In this document: positions 16,351 to 25,183 of the stretch, piece by piece
Numbering within the stretch: position 1 is the first letter of the stretch
Layout of the letters: each line of letters begins with the position of its first letter
NCBI GenBank assembly: GCA_002413045.1
Contig: DHWF01000001.1
Span: 1-32,438, forward strand
DNA length: 32,438 nt
Source: Chloroflexi bacterium UBA5189
GTDB taxonomy: Bacteria > Chloroflexota > Limnocylindria > Limnocylindrales > CSP1-4
Direction: 5' to 3'
Position numbers and translations under genes: made by a program
The notes under the pieces: generated by a model
What the model was told of the DNA's origin: nothing
Databases searched by the model: none
The model's input: the letters and a program-made list of their open reading frames with translations, nothing else

Positions 16351-16722
16351 TCAGAGAACCTAGGCCCATCGAGGACGATGGTGCGACGACGAGGGTGATC
16401 TGGGTGCCCCCGGCAAGAACGCCCCACGCAGCCGCCCCGAGAACCAGAAAGCCACGCAGGGAGGAGCCGGAGAGGCCGCACGCTCCCGGAGGGATCGAGC
16501 CGTCGGCGGGTCCCAGGCACCGAGTGCGAATGGTGTGGTTGGCAGTGCGAGCGGGAGCACAAATGCGCCGGCGTAGGGAGCTACGATCAGAACGTTCCGA
16601 ACGACGGCGGGTAGGTCTGCGTTCCGGTACCAAGCGAGATATGCGCGGATCGGACCATGGCGAAGGGCCGGGCCATCGATGACGGAGGCCAGGCTCGCAA
16701 TGGCAAGAAAGGCCCAGATCAC
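16301..16722 (-). pseudogene. Small membrane protein, apparently frameshifted
   Basis: A GTG at 16722 opens IWAFLAIASLASVIDGP, a loop and a second hydrophobic segment VLIVAPYAGAFVLPLALP. The hydrophobic pattern then leaves this frame and resumes in the frame ending at 16301 with GFLVLGAAAWGVLAGGTQ. The switch lies near 16480-16500 and needs one lost base or two gained. Together the parts would make a protein of about 120-130 residues with three or four helices. I do not recognise the family. It may be a decayed gene, a sequencing error, or two unrelated frames. Confidence 0.45.
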
Positions 16723-17031
16723 GGCAGCCTATTCACCGAGGCGCTCCCTCAATCGACCGGTCCTTCGTACGCGACCGCACTGCTCGGCCACGCCAGGCGC
16801 GGGGCTGAACGCGGGCGCGGTGTCGATCGTCAGGGCACGGTCGGCGGGCGCTGCGCTCATGCATCCGGTAATTGCGACACAACGAGAAGCGCCAAGACCC
16901 TGGTCATCGGGGACCCTCGCGACAACCTGAGACGCCGTCAAACCCTCCCACCGCATTCGGTCAGCGTCACAACATAGGACTGCAAGGACTTGGTACGCCC
17001 GGTCCAGCCCGCTTATGGAGAAGGCCGGCCC
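16723..17031. other. 309-base gap, nothing recognised
   Basis: This lies between the start of the frameshifted membrane protein and the end of the propeller gene. Short frames occur on both strands (for example plus strand to 16977) without protein-like composition. I see no RNA gene, strong hairpin or repeat. Confidence 0.5.
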
Positions 17032-18291
17032 TCATCGGGGCGCGTCTCGCTGCCACGCCGGGTAGGCATTCGAGGTCCACGGGGTGGCGTGCCACGGGCC
17101 GCCACTCGGGTCGAGGATCAACTGCTGGTCGTTGCCCTGGACGAGGATCTCCGTGCCGTCCGGCGACCAGGCAGCGTGCTGGAACCCGGTCGTCATTGGA
17201 GGCCCGGTTTCGACGGCCGGCGTCCGGCCGTCGACCCAGGCCACCGCGTACGGACGCGTGTTGTCGAGCGGGTGGCCACTGCCATCGTAGAACTGGCGGG
17301 TCTCGATGAGCCGGGTGCCGTCGGGTGACCAGATCGGCCAGCCTTCGAACCACGCCTGTGGATCGCTCGCAAGCTGGTGGGCACCGGAGCCGTCAGCGTT
17401 CATCGCGAAGATACGCATCACGCGGCGGACGTCGTCCCACGCCATGTACGCGATCCGGCCTCCGTCCGGTGAATACTGCGGCGAACGGAGGTCGAACTGG
17501 GGGTTCGTCGTCGCGGCCGGCGCGATGAGCGCCCGGCGATGCGATCCATCTGCATCGACGACGAAGATACCCGATCCGTTGGGGGTGTCTGCCCGGAACA
17601 TGATCTCGCCGCCATCCGGCGGTCGAAACACCGGAATGTCGACGTCGACGTCGTTGACGAGCGTGCGGATCCCGGCGCCCGTCGCGTCCGCCAGCAGCAA
17701 GCCCTGATGGCCGCCGACCGCCGCGACGAGCACGACCTGCCGACTGTCCGGCGTCCAGTCGAGCCAGGTCAGGTTGGTCAGCGGTCGGGGCGTGACCACG
17801 GTCGGGTTGGACCCGTCGACGCCGACGACCACGACGTCGTCCTTGCCGGACACGCTCGTTGACTGGATCAGCGCGAGGTGGGACCCATCCGGCGAGAACG
17901 CCGGATCGGACTGCGTCCCAGGCCCACCGAGCACGAGGTGTGACTGTCCCGTAACGGGGTCTCCGACGTACATATCGCCGCCCGAGTCGAAGGCGATCAG
18001 CCCATTCGCAGCGGGCCCGAACGGCAGCGGTACGCGACGGTGCGAGCCGACGATCAACGCGGCCGCGAGGACCGCAGCCAGGAGTGTTACGAGCAGCCCG
18101 ACGGTAACGAGTGTCCGACGCGGCCACCTCGACGCAAGGCCCGCGACCACGCCGTCGCGGCGAGGTGACCGCAAGGTCAGGGCGACCATGGTCGTCGCGA
18201 TCTCATCGATATCGACATCGAGGACAGCCGTGTCCGCATAGCGGGTGAAAGCGTCCGCGAGTCGTCGTTCGAAGGTTGTCGGGTCAGACAT
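17032..18291 (-). CDS. Membrane-anchored TolB/WD40-type beta-propeller protein coupled to an ECF sigma factor
   Basis: 419 residues from the ATG at 18291, which overlaps the sigma-factor stop by 8 bases (ATGTCTGA). Residues 1-58 are a cytoplasmic, cysteine-free head, 59-83 a membrane helix preceded by RWPRR (N-terminus inside), and the remainder an extracytoplasmic propeller. The blade repeats are PD40-like: FSPDGSHLAL, WTPDSRQVVL, YSPDGGRIAY, WSPDGTRLIE and WSPDGTEILV, with partner strands such as DGSGIFVVDADGSHRR. This layout and coupling are what an anti-sigma factor with a sensory outer domain would have. It lacks the His-x3-Cys-x2-Cys zinc motif of common anti-sigma factors, so that role is inferred. 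The longer frame to 18468 lies inside the sigma gene and is rejected. Confidence 0.85.
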   Translation of the reverse strand: MSDPTTFERRLADAFTRYADTAVLDVDIDEIATTMVALTLRSPRRDGVVAGLASRWPRRTLVTVGLLVTLLAAVLAAALIVGSHRRVPLPFGPAANGLIAFDSGGDMYVGDPVTGQSHLVLGGPGTQSDPAFSPDGSHLALIQSTSVSGKDDVVVVGVDGSNPTVVTPRPLTNLTWLDWTPDSRQVVLVAAVGGHQGLLLADATGAGIRTLVNDVDVDIPVFRPPDGGEIMFRADTPNGSGIFVVDADGSHRRALIAPAATTNPQFDLRSPQYSPDGGRIAYMAWDDVRRVMRIFAMNADGSGAHQLASDPQAWFEGWPIWSPDGTRLIETRQFYDGSGHPLDNTRPYAVAWVDGRTPAVETGPPMTTGFQHAAWSPDGTEILVQGNDQQLILDPSGGPWHATPWTSNAYPAWQRDAPR

Positions 18292-18826
18292 GGTCGAGCT
18301 CCCGTCGAAGACGTTCGAGGAGACGGGCGAGCCGGCTTCGTACACCGGACGCGGAGAGCTGCAGGTGCCCGGCAATCTCAGCAGATTCCAGGCCCGCGGC
18401 AAACCGGAGAGCGAGCAGCATCCGGTCGTTGGCGGACAGGCCGCGCATGGCGCGCTGCAGGTCGACAATCGCGATCCGCCTGCCCGGGTCGTCTGTGTCG
18501 CCGTTCGGGGTAATGGCTAGCTCGACGACGGCTCGGCGGCGCTGGCGTCGGAGGCTCAGGCGCGCCTCGTTCGCCGCAATCGCCACGAGCCAGGTCTTGA
18601 TCGCGCTGGCATCTCTGAGCGTGCCGAGCCGACGCCACGCCACCGACCACGCGGTCTGTACCGCGTCGGCCGCGACCTCCCGGTCCCCCGTGATCACGAA
18701 AGCGACGCGCAGCATCGATTCGTGGTGCGCCCGAACCAGGGTGGCGAACGCGCGCTCCTCGCCGGCGGCGGCGCGACCGACGATCGAATCGAGCGCATGA
18801 GCCTGGTCGGAGGCTCGGTTGGTCAT
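18284..18826 (-). CDS. ECF-type RNA polymerase sigma factor
   Basis: 180 residues. Region 2 is FATLVRAHHESMLRVAFVI followed by REVAADAVQTAWSVAWRRL (-10 binding and melting). An Ala/Arg-rich linker with NEARLSLRRQRRRAVVE follows. Region 4 is LSANDRMLLALRFAAGLESA and EIAGHLQLSASGVRSRLARL (helix-turn-helix, -35 binding). The ATG at 18826 has no strong ribosome site. The stop lies inside the start of the propeller gene, a classic sigma/anti-sigma overlap. About 200 bases separate it from the divergent SGNH lipoprotein, which may be a target. ECF factors often control their own operon; I could not identify a -35 GGAACC-like motif with confidence. Confidence 0.92.
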   Translation of the reverse strand: MTNRASDQAHALDSIVGRAAAGEERAFATLVRAHHESMLRVAFVITGDREVAADAVQTAWSVAWRRLGTLRDASAIKTWLVAIAANEARLSLRRQRRRAVVELAITPNGDTDDPGRRIAIVDLQRAMRGLSANDRMLLALRFAAGLESAEIAGHLQLSASGVRSRLARLLERLRRELDHV

Positions 18827-18900
18827 GTCACGTAGATGCTTCTCGAGCGGCCCGTGTCCCGTCGACGCGAGTCTTCTGCAGTCGACCGCACGACGATGAA

Positions 18901-18920
18901 GACCGTCTGTGCCGACGGTC
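18901..18920. promoter_or_regulatory. Inverted repeat in the divergent sigma/SGNH intergenic region
   Basis: GACCGTC-TGTGCC-GACGGTC is a perfect seven-base inverted repeat with a six-base spacer. It sits about 75 bases upstream of the sigma-factor start and 110 upstream of the SGNH lipoprotein start. The place suits an operator or an RNA hairpin in a leader. There is no T-run, so it is not a clear terminator. No function is proven. Confidence 0.35.
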
Positions 18921-19029
18921 GATCGGGGCGGGCGCCCCTTGGGACATCAGTGACTCGCCAGGCATCTACCTGCCGGCGAGGAAATGTCCGGGCATGTCGG
19001 ACGGCCTCGTTCACCACGGAGGCAGTTCG

Positions 19030-19980
19030 ATGAGACCACGACAGGCCGCGGGACGCGCACTCCTTGCCCTGGCTGCATGTTCGATCCTGGTCTCCGGGTG
19101 CGATTCGGCAACACCGGGCGGCGCCAGCCCGTCGACGGCAGTTCGCCCAAACGCCGGTGTTCCTGCCACTGGACAGGCGCCCAACTCCTCGCCGGCGGTC
19201 CGACATCTGTCGCTCGTGGCAATCGGCGATTCGCTTGCCCAGAGCCAAGGCGGCGGCTGCGCGCCGTGCACGGACTATGTCCACCTGTACGGGCAAGCGG
19301 TCAGCGCGGCCACCGGCGTCCCTGTCGACGTCCAGAACCTGGCCTCGATCGAGTTCTCGGCGTTGCCGGGCGTGCAGGCCACCTCGCTTCTTAACGACAT
19401 CCTGTCCGACACTACCCTTCGCCACGCTCTCGCAGGAGCGGATGTGATCGTGATCAGTGTCGGGTTCAACGACACGCCCTGGAATCGGTTCGACAACCCG
19501 TGCGATGCGGCAAATGCCGATCTGAGCGTGATCCACTGGGACGTGGTCACGCCGAGCTGCATCGGTCGGGTGGCCGCCGAGTACAAACGGACCCTCGACG
19601 AGATCCTGACGCAGATCGACGAGCTCCGCGGATGCTTCACGCCCGCCGGGCAGCCACTGAGCTTCTGCAAGTCCATCGGCAAGAACTCAACGATCATCCG
19701 CATCGTCACCGTCTTCAACGACTGGATCGGGGACCCGGCCACGCCCGCCGCGGCCGCCGCACCGACGGGCGCCACCGATCGTGCCTTCGTGGCCGCCCAG
19801 TGCTTTGAGATGAGCGTCCATGGCGGCCAGTGCGCCGACGCCTATCACACCCTGAACGGATCAAAGGGTACGGCTGACGCTGGCTCGTTCCTCATGGATG
19901 ATCACACACATTTGAACCAATCTGGCCATCAGGCGATTGCTGCTGCGCTCTCCACCCTTGGCTTCGCACCTCTCCAATGA
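19030..19980 (+). CDS. SGNH/GDSL-family esterase, predicted lipoprotein
   Basis: 316 residues from the ATG at 19030, chosen because GGAGG lies seven bases upstream and because it opens a lipoprotein signal: Arg-rich n-region, LLALAACSIL and lipobox VSGC (Cys24). The frame is open to an earlier ATG at 18994. After a Ser/Pro/Thr linker the hydrolase domain shows AIGDSLAQ (Ser68), VISVGFND (block III) and DDHTHLN (Asp291, His294), the full SGNH set. The enzyme would sit outside the membrane and cleave ester or acyl groups; the substrate is unknown. Several Cys residues, such as GGGCAPC, may form disulfides. It is transcribed away from the ECF sigma gene and could belong to that regulon, which is inference. 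Confidence 0.87.
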   Translation: MRPRQAAGRALLALAACSILVSGCDSATPGGASPSTAVRPNAGVPATGQAPNSSPAVRHLSLVAIGDSLAQSQGGGCAPCTDYVHLYGQAVSAATGVPVDVQNLASIEFSALPGVQATSLLNDILSDTTLRHALAGADVIVISVGFNDTPWNRFDNPCDAANADLSVIHWDVVTPSCIGRVAAEYKRTLDEILTQIDELRGCFTPAGQPLSFCKSIGKNSTIIRIVTVFNDWIGDPATPAAAAAPTGATDRAFVAAQCFEMSVHGGQCADAYHTLNGSKGTADAGSFLMDDHTHLNQSGHQAIAAALSTLGFAPLQ

Positions 19981-20081
19981 GCACGCAGGGAGTCGACCAG
20001 CAGGTGAGATCTGTGCGTCATCGCTCAGCGTGGGCCAATGTCACGTGATGGCGCCCGCTCCATGAGCTCGCATGGCTAGCC

Positions 20082-20318
20082 TCAATCCGTCGCATGGCCG
20101 GTCCGTGCGAGGCCCAGCATGAGGTGTCGCATTCCCGTCACCGGGCGGAATCCATACCGATCGTAGAGTCGCAGTGCCGCGACATTCTTGTCCTCGGTCT
20201 GCAGCGTTAGGCGCAATGCGGCGCATTGTTCGGCCGCCCCTCGCACCGCGTCGAGTACCCCGGCCACGCCGGTCCGTCGCCATCGCCGACCGACGACGAC
20301 GCGTCGCGCCGTAATCAT
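20082..20318 (-). pseudogene. GNAT-family N-acetyltransferase, C-terminal fragment
   Basis: About 78 residues that match the C-terminal half of a GNAT fold: strand MITARRVVV, acetyl-CoA loop GRRWRRTGVAGVL (the Q/R-x-x-G-x-G/A motif), then LTLQTEDKNVAALRLYDRYG and the closing FRPVTGMRHLML. A whole domain is about 150 residues. The frame is open farther 5' to 20633 but that part is antisense-like to the oxidase remnant and has no GNAT pattern. It is probably a truncated gene next to another broken gene. Confidence 0.65.
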
Positions 20319-20422
20319 CCCGAGGCGGGCAGGGATCGTCACGTTGTGGCCTACGACCCCAACGTTCAACGCGGGCCCGCCGATTGGACCAGACAAGGCT
20401 GCGGCGTCGGACTCGCCGGCCG

Positions 20423-21710
20423 TCAGGCCGGCGGGATGTTGTGGTTCAATCGGAACAGATTCTCGGGGTCGTACCGTCGCTTGAGGGCAACGAGCCGCTC
20501 CAGCTTTTCCGGGCCGTATACCTCGAGCGCCTGCTGATGCGCGTCTCGCTGGTTCGGATCGCGCGTCTGGGCGTTTACATAGCCACCGAGCCTCGACGAG
20601 GACGCGACCCCGGCGTGGACGTCGCGGACCCACGCGGTGTGGTGGGCGTCGTTCGAGGCGTCACCCCAGAAGCCACAGATGTTGAGCCAATACGGCGCCG
20701 AGCGGTTTGGAAATGGCGTCTCGTCCTCAGGGACCCGGGCAAAGGCCCCCCCGAAGTGATGGGAGGTCCAAACCCGTACCAAGCCAGGTCTGACGCGCGC
20801 CATGGTCGATCAGGGTGTCGATCAGGCCGTCGTCGAGGGGCCCCAGGAACGCGTTCTTCCAGTACGCGCGAACCCCAGCTGGCAGGGCGAAGTCGATCGA
20901 GGACTGCCAGTCGACCCAGCGCGTTGGCTCGACAAGGGCGATCTCGGGTGGCGCAGCACGACGCAGGGGCTCGGCGGCTCGCTCTCCTGCGGCGAAGTCG
21001 GCATCGGCCCACGCATAGCCGATGAGCAGCACGCACTCCTCACCGAGCTCGAACTCGGGCGGTGGAACGAGGAAGCTGATGATCGAGGTCATTCACTCGT
21101 CCAGCTCCGCGGTCCAGTCACGGAACGCCTGCATTGCGGTGCGCCATGCTGGCCTGCGGTAGACGAGGTTTCCGGCGTAGACCTGCGGGCCGAGCGGGTA
21201 AGCACGGTACGTGAATGACGTCACGACCCCGAAATTCCCGCCACCGCCCTTCAGGCCCCACAACAGGTCCGGGTTCCCCGTTTCGTCCGCGCGTACGAGG
21301 TCGCCGGCCGCGGTGACGACCTCGGCCGCGACGAGATTGTCGACCGTGAGCCCGTGCTTGCGGACGAGCCAGCCCATCCCACCGCCGAGCGTGAGTCCGG
21401 CGATCCCGGTCTGCGAGACGACACCCACAGGCAGGGCGAGCCCGAATGGTTCCGTCGCCCGATCCACGTCGCCGAGCGTCGCGCCCGGCCCGACGCTGAG
21501 CATCCTCGTGTTCGCGTCGACAGTCACGGTCCGGAGGCTGCCCAAGTCGATCACCAGGCCGTCCTCAACCGTGCCGTGCCCGGCGACGTTGTGACCCCCG
21601 CCGCGGATGCCGAGCGGCCACCCACGGTCGTGTGCGAGGGCGGTCGCTCTTCGCACATCGTCTACATCCGCGGCACGGACGATTCGGCTTGGGGCGCGAA
21701 AGACCGTGCT
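20423..21710 (-). pseudogene. FAD-linked oxidoreductase (berberine-bridge/BBE type), disrupted
   Basis: The PP-loop FAD domain is readable from about 21710: IRGGGHNVAGHGTVEDGLVI (its His is the usual covalent FAD site), MLSVGPGATLGDVDRA, GIAGLTLGGGMGWLVRKHG and LWGLKGGGGNFGVVTSF. The frame hits TGA at 21093-21095 (TAELDE-stop) and continues in frame at once as MTSIISFLVPPPE. It then shifts frame near 20780-20800. The C-terminal BBE segment ends YDPENLFRLNHN at the stop 20423. So there is one nonsense codon and one frameshift, the latter not far from a seven-G run at about 20741-20747. The N-terminal 40 or so residues are unclear. Such enzymes oxidise alcohols or sugars; this copy is probably dead unless the breaks are sequencing errors. 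Confidence 0.8.
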
Positions 21711-21916
21711 TTGACCACGAAACCGTGTGAAATGACCGTCTCTGAAGGAACGTTGCGCCTCCGGACGAGAGCTTCTCAACGCCGATGTCCTGGCCCAGAT
21801 CGTGCCGTGAGCGAAGGCGAGAATCGGCGCGCCCGAACGCCCGGCGAACTTGGGCGTATCTCGCCGATCGCCTCGCGGGCCGCCGCCTAGTCTGCGAAGT
21901 CGTCTGGACGAGGACG

Positions 21917-22474
21917 ATGGCCTCGATGAGGTCGTCTTCACCCGGCATTCTCATCCCAGGCTTGCTGCTGCTGGCTCTCGGCGCGTTCCTGCTCGCCGAT
22001 CTGGTGTTGAGAGTGGAGCAGCCGATGAGCCGCGATTCCGGTGGGGTCGAGGTGTTCCTCGTCGCCGCCATTATCCCGATACTGGTAACTCGGGCTCGAC
22101 TGAAGCTCGATGCGGAGGATCCGTTCCGCCCGTACGCCGGGGACCACACCTATGCGCTGCACCACGCGAACGGCCTCGTTGAATGCGCCCCCAAGATGAG
22201 CACCAGCAACGTCGTCATACGGGAAAGGTCAGGCGCCCCGCGCTCCTCGGAGAATCCTTGTGCCGGGCTGCGAAGAGGCCCGGATCAGGGCCCCGTCCGC
22301 GCGACGTCGATCCTCACGAGCCCCGAAAAGAAGCCCGAAAGGGTGTGCTGCAGCGAAGCGCCGCCATCGCATCGGGGAACGAGTGCCAAACCGCCTTGGC
22401 CGGCGGGCCAAGCAACGTTGAACGTCGATGCATTACCGGAGACGCCGTTCACGCTCATCAGCTCGGTCAGCTGA
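21917..22474 (+). CDS. Possible small membrane protein, unknown
   Basis: From the ATG at 21917 the frame encodes two good hydrophobic helices, ILIPGLLLLALGAFLLADLV and VEVFLVAAIIPILVT, then a polar tail with DPFRPYAGDHTYALHHANG. I do not recognise it. The last 190 bases run into the end of the convergent lipoprotein gene, which is unusual and suggests that the true 3' end is lost or that the gene is decayed. There is no clear ribosome site. The helix pattern is the only support. Confidence 0.33.
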   Translation: MASMRSSSPGILIPGLLLLALGAFLLADLVLRVEQPMSRDSGGVEVFLVAAIIPILVTRARLKLDAEDPFRPYAGDHTYALHHANGLVECAPKMSTSNVVIRERSGAPRSSENPCAGLRRGPDQGPVRATSILTSPEKKPERVCCSEAPPSHRGTSAKPPWPAGQATLNVDALPETPFTLISSVS

Positions 22475-24363
22475 ATGTTCCCGCTCTGGAGGACCGCCGA
22501 GACCGTGCCGCCGATCTGACCGTTCGTCACTGCTCCGGTGACCTTTACGACCGTGACGTCTCCAGGCGACGTCGACGTATCTACCAGCGATTCGCTGAAC
22601 GACCACGACCCGCTGATCGAGCCGTTCTGCGCGACGCGAAAACTGATCGGACCTTGTCCGGTTCCATCGGCAACGTCGTGAATCGTCCCGCTGGTTGCGT
22701 CGCGATGAATTGTCTCGGTGATCGTGCCCGAGTACACCCCCGGGCCGACGGCGCCACCGCTCGTCTCGCACGGCGTCGGCGTTGGCTTGGGCGTGGGAGG
22801 CGGCGGCGATGGCGCCTGATCGTGGAAGACGATCACCGCGGCACCGCGACCATGCGCGTCGAGGAGTGCGTTCAGGCGGGCTTGGAGCCCGTCAAGGTAC
22901 GGCGCAAAGATCGCCCCCACAAATGGCCGCAACAGGTCCGGGATCGAGCCGAGAAGGACGTTGCTCAGGCGCTGACGGGCGGCATCGAGCTCGGGCCGGT
23001 GGACCGCCACGGGCAGGTAGTCGATCTGGTTGCGCTGCTCCCCCTTCGGATCGCCCGGATCAACGCTGGTCACGAAGCCCCAGTTCGCGAGGCCGTTCCC
23101 GTCGGTCATCGGGTCGGACCCGGTCGTCGACAGGAGCGGGTTGGCCGGTGCCTCGAGGGGACCCCAGGTCAACGGCACCGCATTCGGATGGAAGTCAGGC
23201 AGGGCCACGCCGGCCGTTTGCGCACAGTCGGATAGAACGGCCGGCCAGTCGGGCAGATCGCCGGCAGTGACGGTGACCGTGAACGTGCCCGTCAACGGGT
23301 CGGGTCCTAGGAAGAAGGTGGCGCCTCCGCCGGTGGCACTGCTCGCCCGAACGGAAACCGCCTGGGGGAGGAGCGACGCGATTTGTTCAGCCACCCCGGC
23401 GATCGTCTCGGCGATGCTCCGGATCGTGCCCAGGACGACATCGGTGACGGAGCTGATCAGGTTCTGGACGAAGGCCTGGCCGACACCGACGAGCCAGTTC
23501 CAGACGCCGGCGATGATGCGGCCCACACCGCCCGCGGGCGTCGCCAACTTGATTGCGTTGAACAGGCTCGCGATCGCCCCACTGATCCAGTTCGCAGTCT
23601 GCGAGCAGATCCCGGTAGCTACGGCAAGTTCGATCCCACGCCGGCCTGGGTTTAGACCCACTGCTGTGCCAGAAAGGAGCAGGTTTCCCTGCGCCGCCGC
23701 ACTCACGGTCGGGGCCGGCGCGGCGATGCGACCGCCATCGGTCGCCACGTCCGAGGCAAACAGGACCAAGACGATGGCAGGAATATGCAGCCCGGTGGGA
23801 GCTAGCAGGTCCTGGCCGGCCATCAACGCCCGCGACAGGTTGCCGCCGGGTGAGTCCGCCGTGGCGACGTATGCCGCGAGGAGCTGCGACGTGGTCGGCA
23901 CTCCGGTCAAGTCGGGGGGCAATGGCACGACCGTGTCGAGTTCGGCGCCGGTGAAGTCACTGCCGGCCCAGGCGCCGACTGCGAGGGCGTGGGCCTGGAA
24001 CGAGAGCAGGCTGAATGGGCTGGCCGGCCCTGTTAGGGCCAGCGTGGGCGCGGCGCTCGAAGCGTCGTCGTACGTGCCGATCCCTGAACGGGCGAGGCCT
24101 TCGACGAGTGCCGCGGTCGTGTCGGCGGTGTACGAGGGCGCGGCCAGACGATCGACAAGCGCCCAAGAGGCTGCATCGACCGAGGCGGTCGCGCCGATGG
24201 GGGCGACGTGCGCGGCCGGAGGCATCGGCGCCGCGGAGCCGGACGCCGGTCCGGGCGACGACTGGTCCGGTGCGCACCCGGCCAGGAGTGCCGCGGCCAA
24301 CAGCACGACCGCACCGAGACTCGCGGACCCAAGATCTGTGGGCCTGCCACGTCGTTTTTTCAT
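22285..24363 (-). CDS. Large predicted lipoprotein of unknown function
   Basis: 692 residues from the ATG at 24363 (MKKRRGR). The signal is a basic n-region, VVLLAAALLAG and lipobox LAGC (Cys30), so it should be tethered outside. Residues 31-60 are a Ser/Pro/Ala linker. A long domain of about 470 residues includes amphipathic helices (WLVGVGQAFVQNLISSV, IAETIAGVAEQIASLLP) and PDLLRPFVGAIFAPYLDG. A hinge PSPPPPTPKPTPTP follows near 545. The last 130 residues are a strand-rich module (GVYSGTITETIHRDATSGTI, SISGSWSFSES, GAVTNGQIGGTVSAVLQSG) resembling a small secreted beta-barrel or lipocalin-like fold. No catalytic motif is visible. The seven codons before the chosen start are weakly supported. 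Confidence 0.82.
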   Translation of the reverse strand: MKKRRGRPTDLGSASLGAVVLLAAALLAGCAPDQSSPGPASGSAAPMPPAAHVAPIGATASVDAASWALVDRLAAPSYTADTTAALVEGLARSGIGTYDDASSAAPTLALTGPASPFSLLSFQAHALAVGAWAGSDFTGAELDTVVPLPPDLTGVPTTSQLLAAYVATADSPGGNLSRALMAGQDLLAPTGLHIPAIVLVLFASDVATDGGRIAAPAPTVSAAAQGNLLLSGTAVGLNPGRRGIELAVATGICSQTANWISGAIASLFNAIKLATPAGGVGRIIAGVWNWLVGVGQAFVQNLISSVTDVVLGTIRSIAETIAGVAEQIASLLPQAVSVRASSATGGGATFFLGPDPLTGTFTVTVTAGDLPDWPAVLSDCAQTAGVALPDFHPNAVPLTWGPLEAPANPLLSTTGSDPMTDGNGLANWGFVTSVDPGDPKGEQRNQIDYLPVAVHRPELDAARQRLSNVLLGSIPDLLRPFVGAIFAPYLDGLQARLNALLDAHGRGAAVIVFHDQAPSPPPPTPKPTPTPCETSGGAVGPGVYSGTITETIHRDATSGTIHDVADGTGQGPISFRVAQNGSISGSWSFSESLVDTSTSPGDVTVVKVTGAVTNGQIGGTVSAVLQSGNIQLTELMSVNGVSGNASTFNVAWPAGQGGLALVPRCDGGASLQHTLSGFFSGLVRIDVARTGP

Positions 24364-24464
24364 CTCGGCGTCGGGCCACCGCACGCGACCGCCACGACAG
24401 CAGTCACGAGATAGAGCAGAACGAGATGCAGTCTGGTCATTCGTCGCATCAAGCCGAGACGCGC

Positions 24465-25046
24465 TCAGAGGCGCGCGGCGACCTCCTTTCCGAGGTCCTC
24501 GAGAAAGGCCGGCCAGCCGTCCTCGTTCGGGCCGCGCAGGGTCACGTAGACCTGTCCTTTCACGATCGAGAGGTTCGCACCATCGGCGACGAAGGCGTAG
24601 GCGTCGCCGCCGATCCCGGGCACCGTCTGGCCGCCGGGGTTGGTTTGCCGATCCAGCGCGATCTGCTGGGCAGCGCTGAGAACGTTTCCCGAGGGGGCCG
24701 TGATCTCGACGTTATCGCCCTCCGCCGCGCCGGCATAGGGCGGGGCAAGGTTCCACTGGCAGGAGGGTTCACCGGACCCCAGCGCGGGATCTGGACCGCT
24801 CGACGTCACAGTGCGACTCGTGACCTGCTTGATCTCGTCGGTGGTGAGGAGCTTGCACAGGTCACCGATCGGAGCGGACGTCCCGGCGCTCGAGGCCGAG
24901 CCCGTCGGGGTCGACAATGTCGCAGGCGAACCACTCTCCCCGACGGAGGCGGGTGGGGTGAGCGATGGGCTACTGGCTCCCCCGCAACCCGTGGCGGCGA
25001 AACCGCCCACCACCATCAGGATGAAGCAGCTCACTCGCCGGTCCAC
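24465..25046 (-). CDS. Small lipoprotein, DUF3558-like
   Basis: 193 residues from the GTG at 25046, chosen because GGGAGA sits about eight bases upstream and because it gives a clean signal: DRRVSCFILMVVGGF and lipobox AATGC. An ATG at 25061 in the same frame is the alternative. After a Ser/Thr/Pro linker the folded part has LCKLLTTDEIKQV, PSCQWNLAPP and GIGGDAYAF, the pattern of DUF3558-type surface lipoproteins, where two cysteines pair. The function of that family is not established. It lies 101 bases before the large lipoprotein on the same strand, so the two may be co-transcribed. It is divergent from the LuxR-type regulator. Confidence 0.8.
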   Translation of the reverse strand: MDRRVSCFILMVVGGFAATGCGGASSPSLTPPASVGESGSPATLSTPTGSASSAGTSAPIGDLCKLLTTDEIKQVTSRTVTSSGPDPALGSGEPSCQWNLAPPYAGAAEGDNVEITAPSGNVLSAAQQIALDRQTNPGGQTVPGIGGDAYAFVADGANLSIVKGQVYVTLRGPNEDGWPAFLEDLGKEVAARL

Positions 25047-25183
25047 GTGCTCGTCTCCCATCAGGGGCTGAGATCGAAATGGCTCGTCCGGACCCTATCG
25101 GCGTCGAACCGGCAAGCGCGTCAGTGGAATCCCTAACACCGGCGGATTTTGCAGGCTCGGTGGTGCTATGCGAGAGTCCGTCA

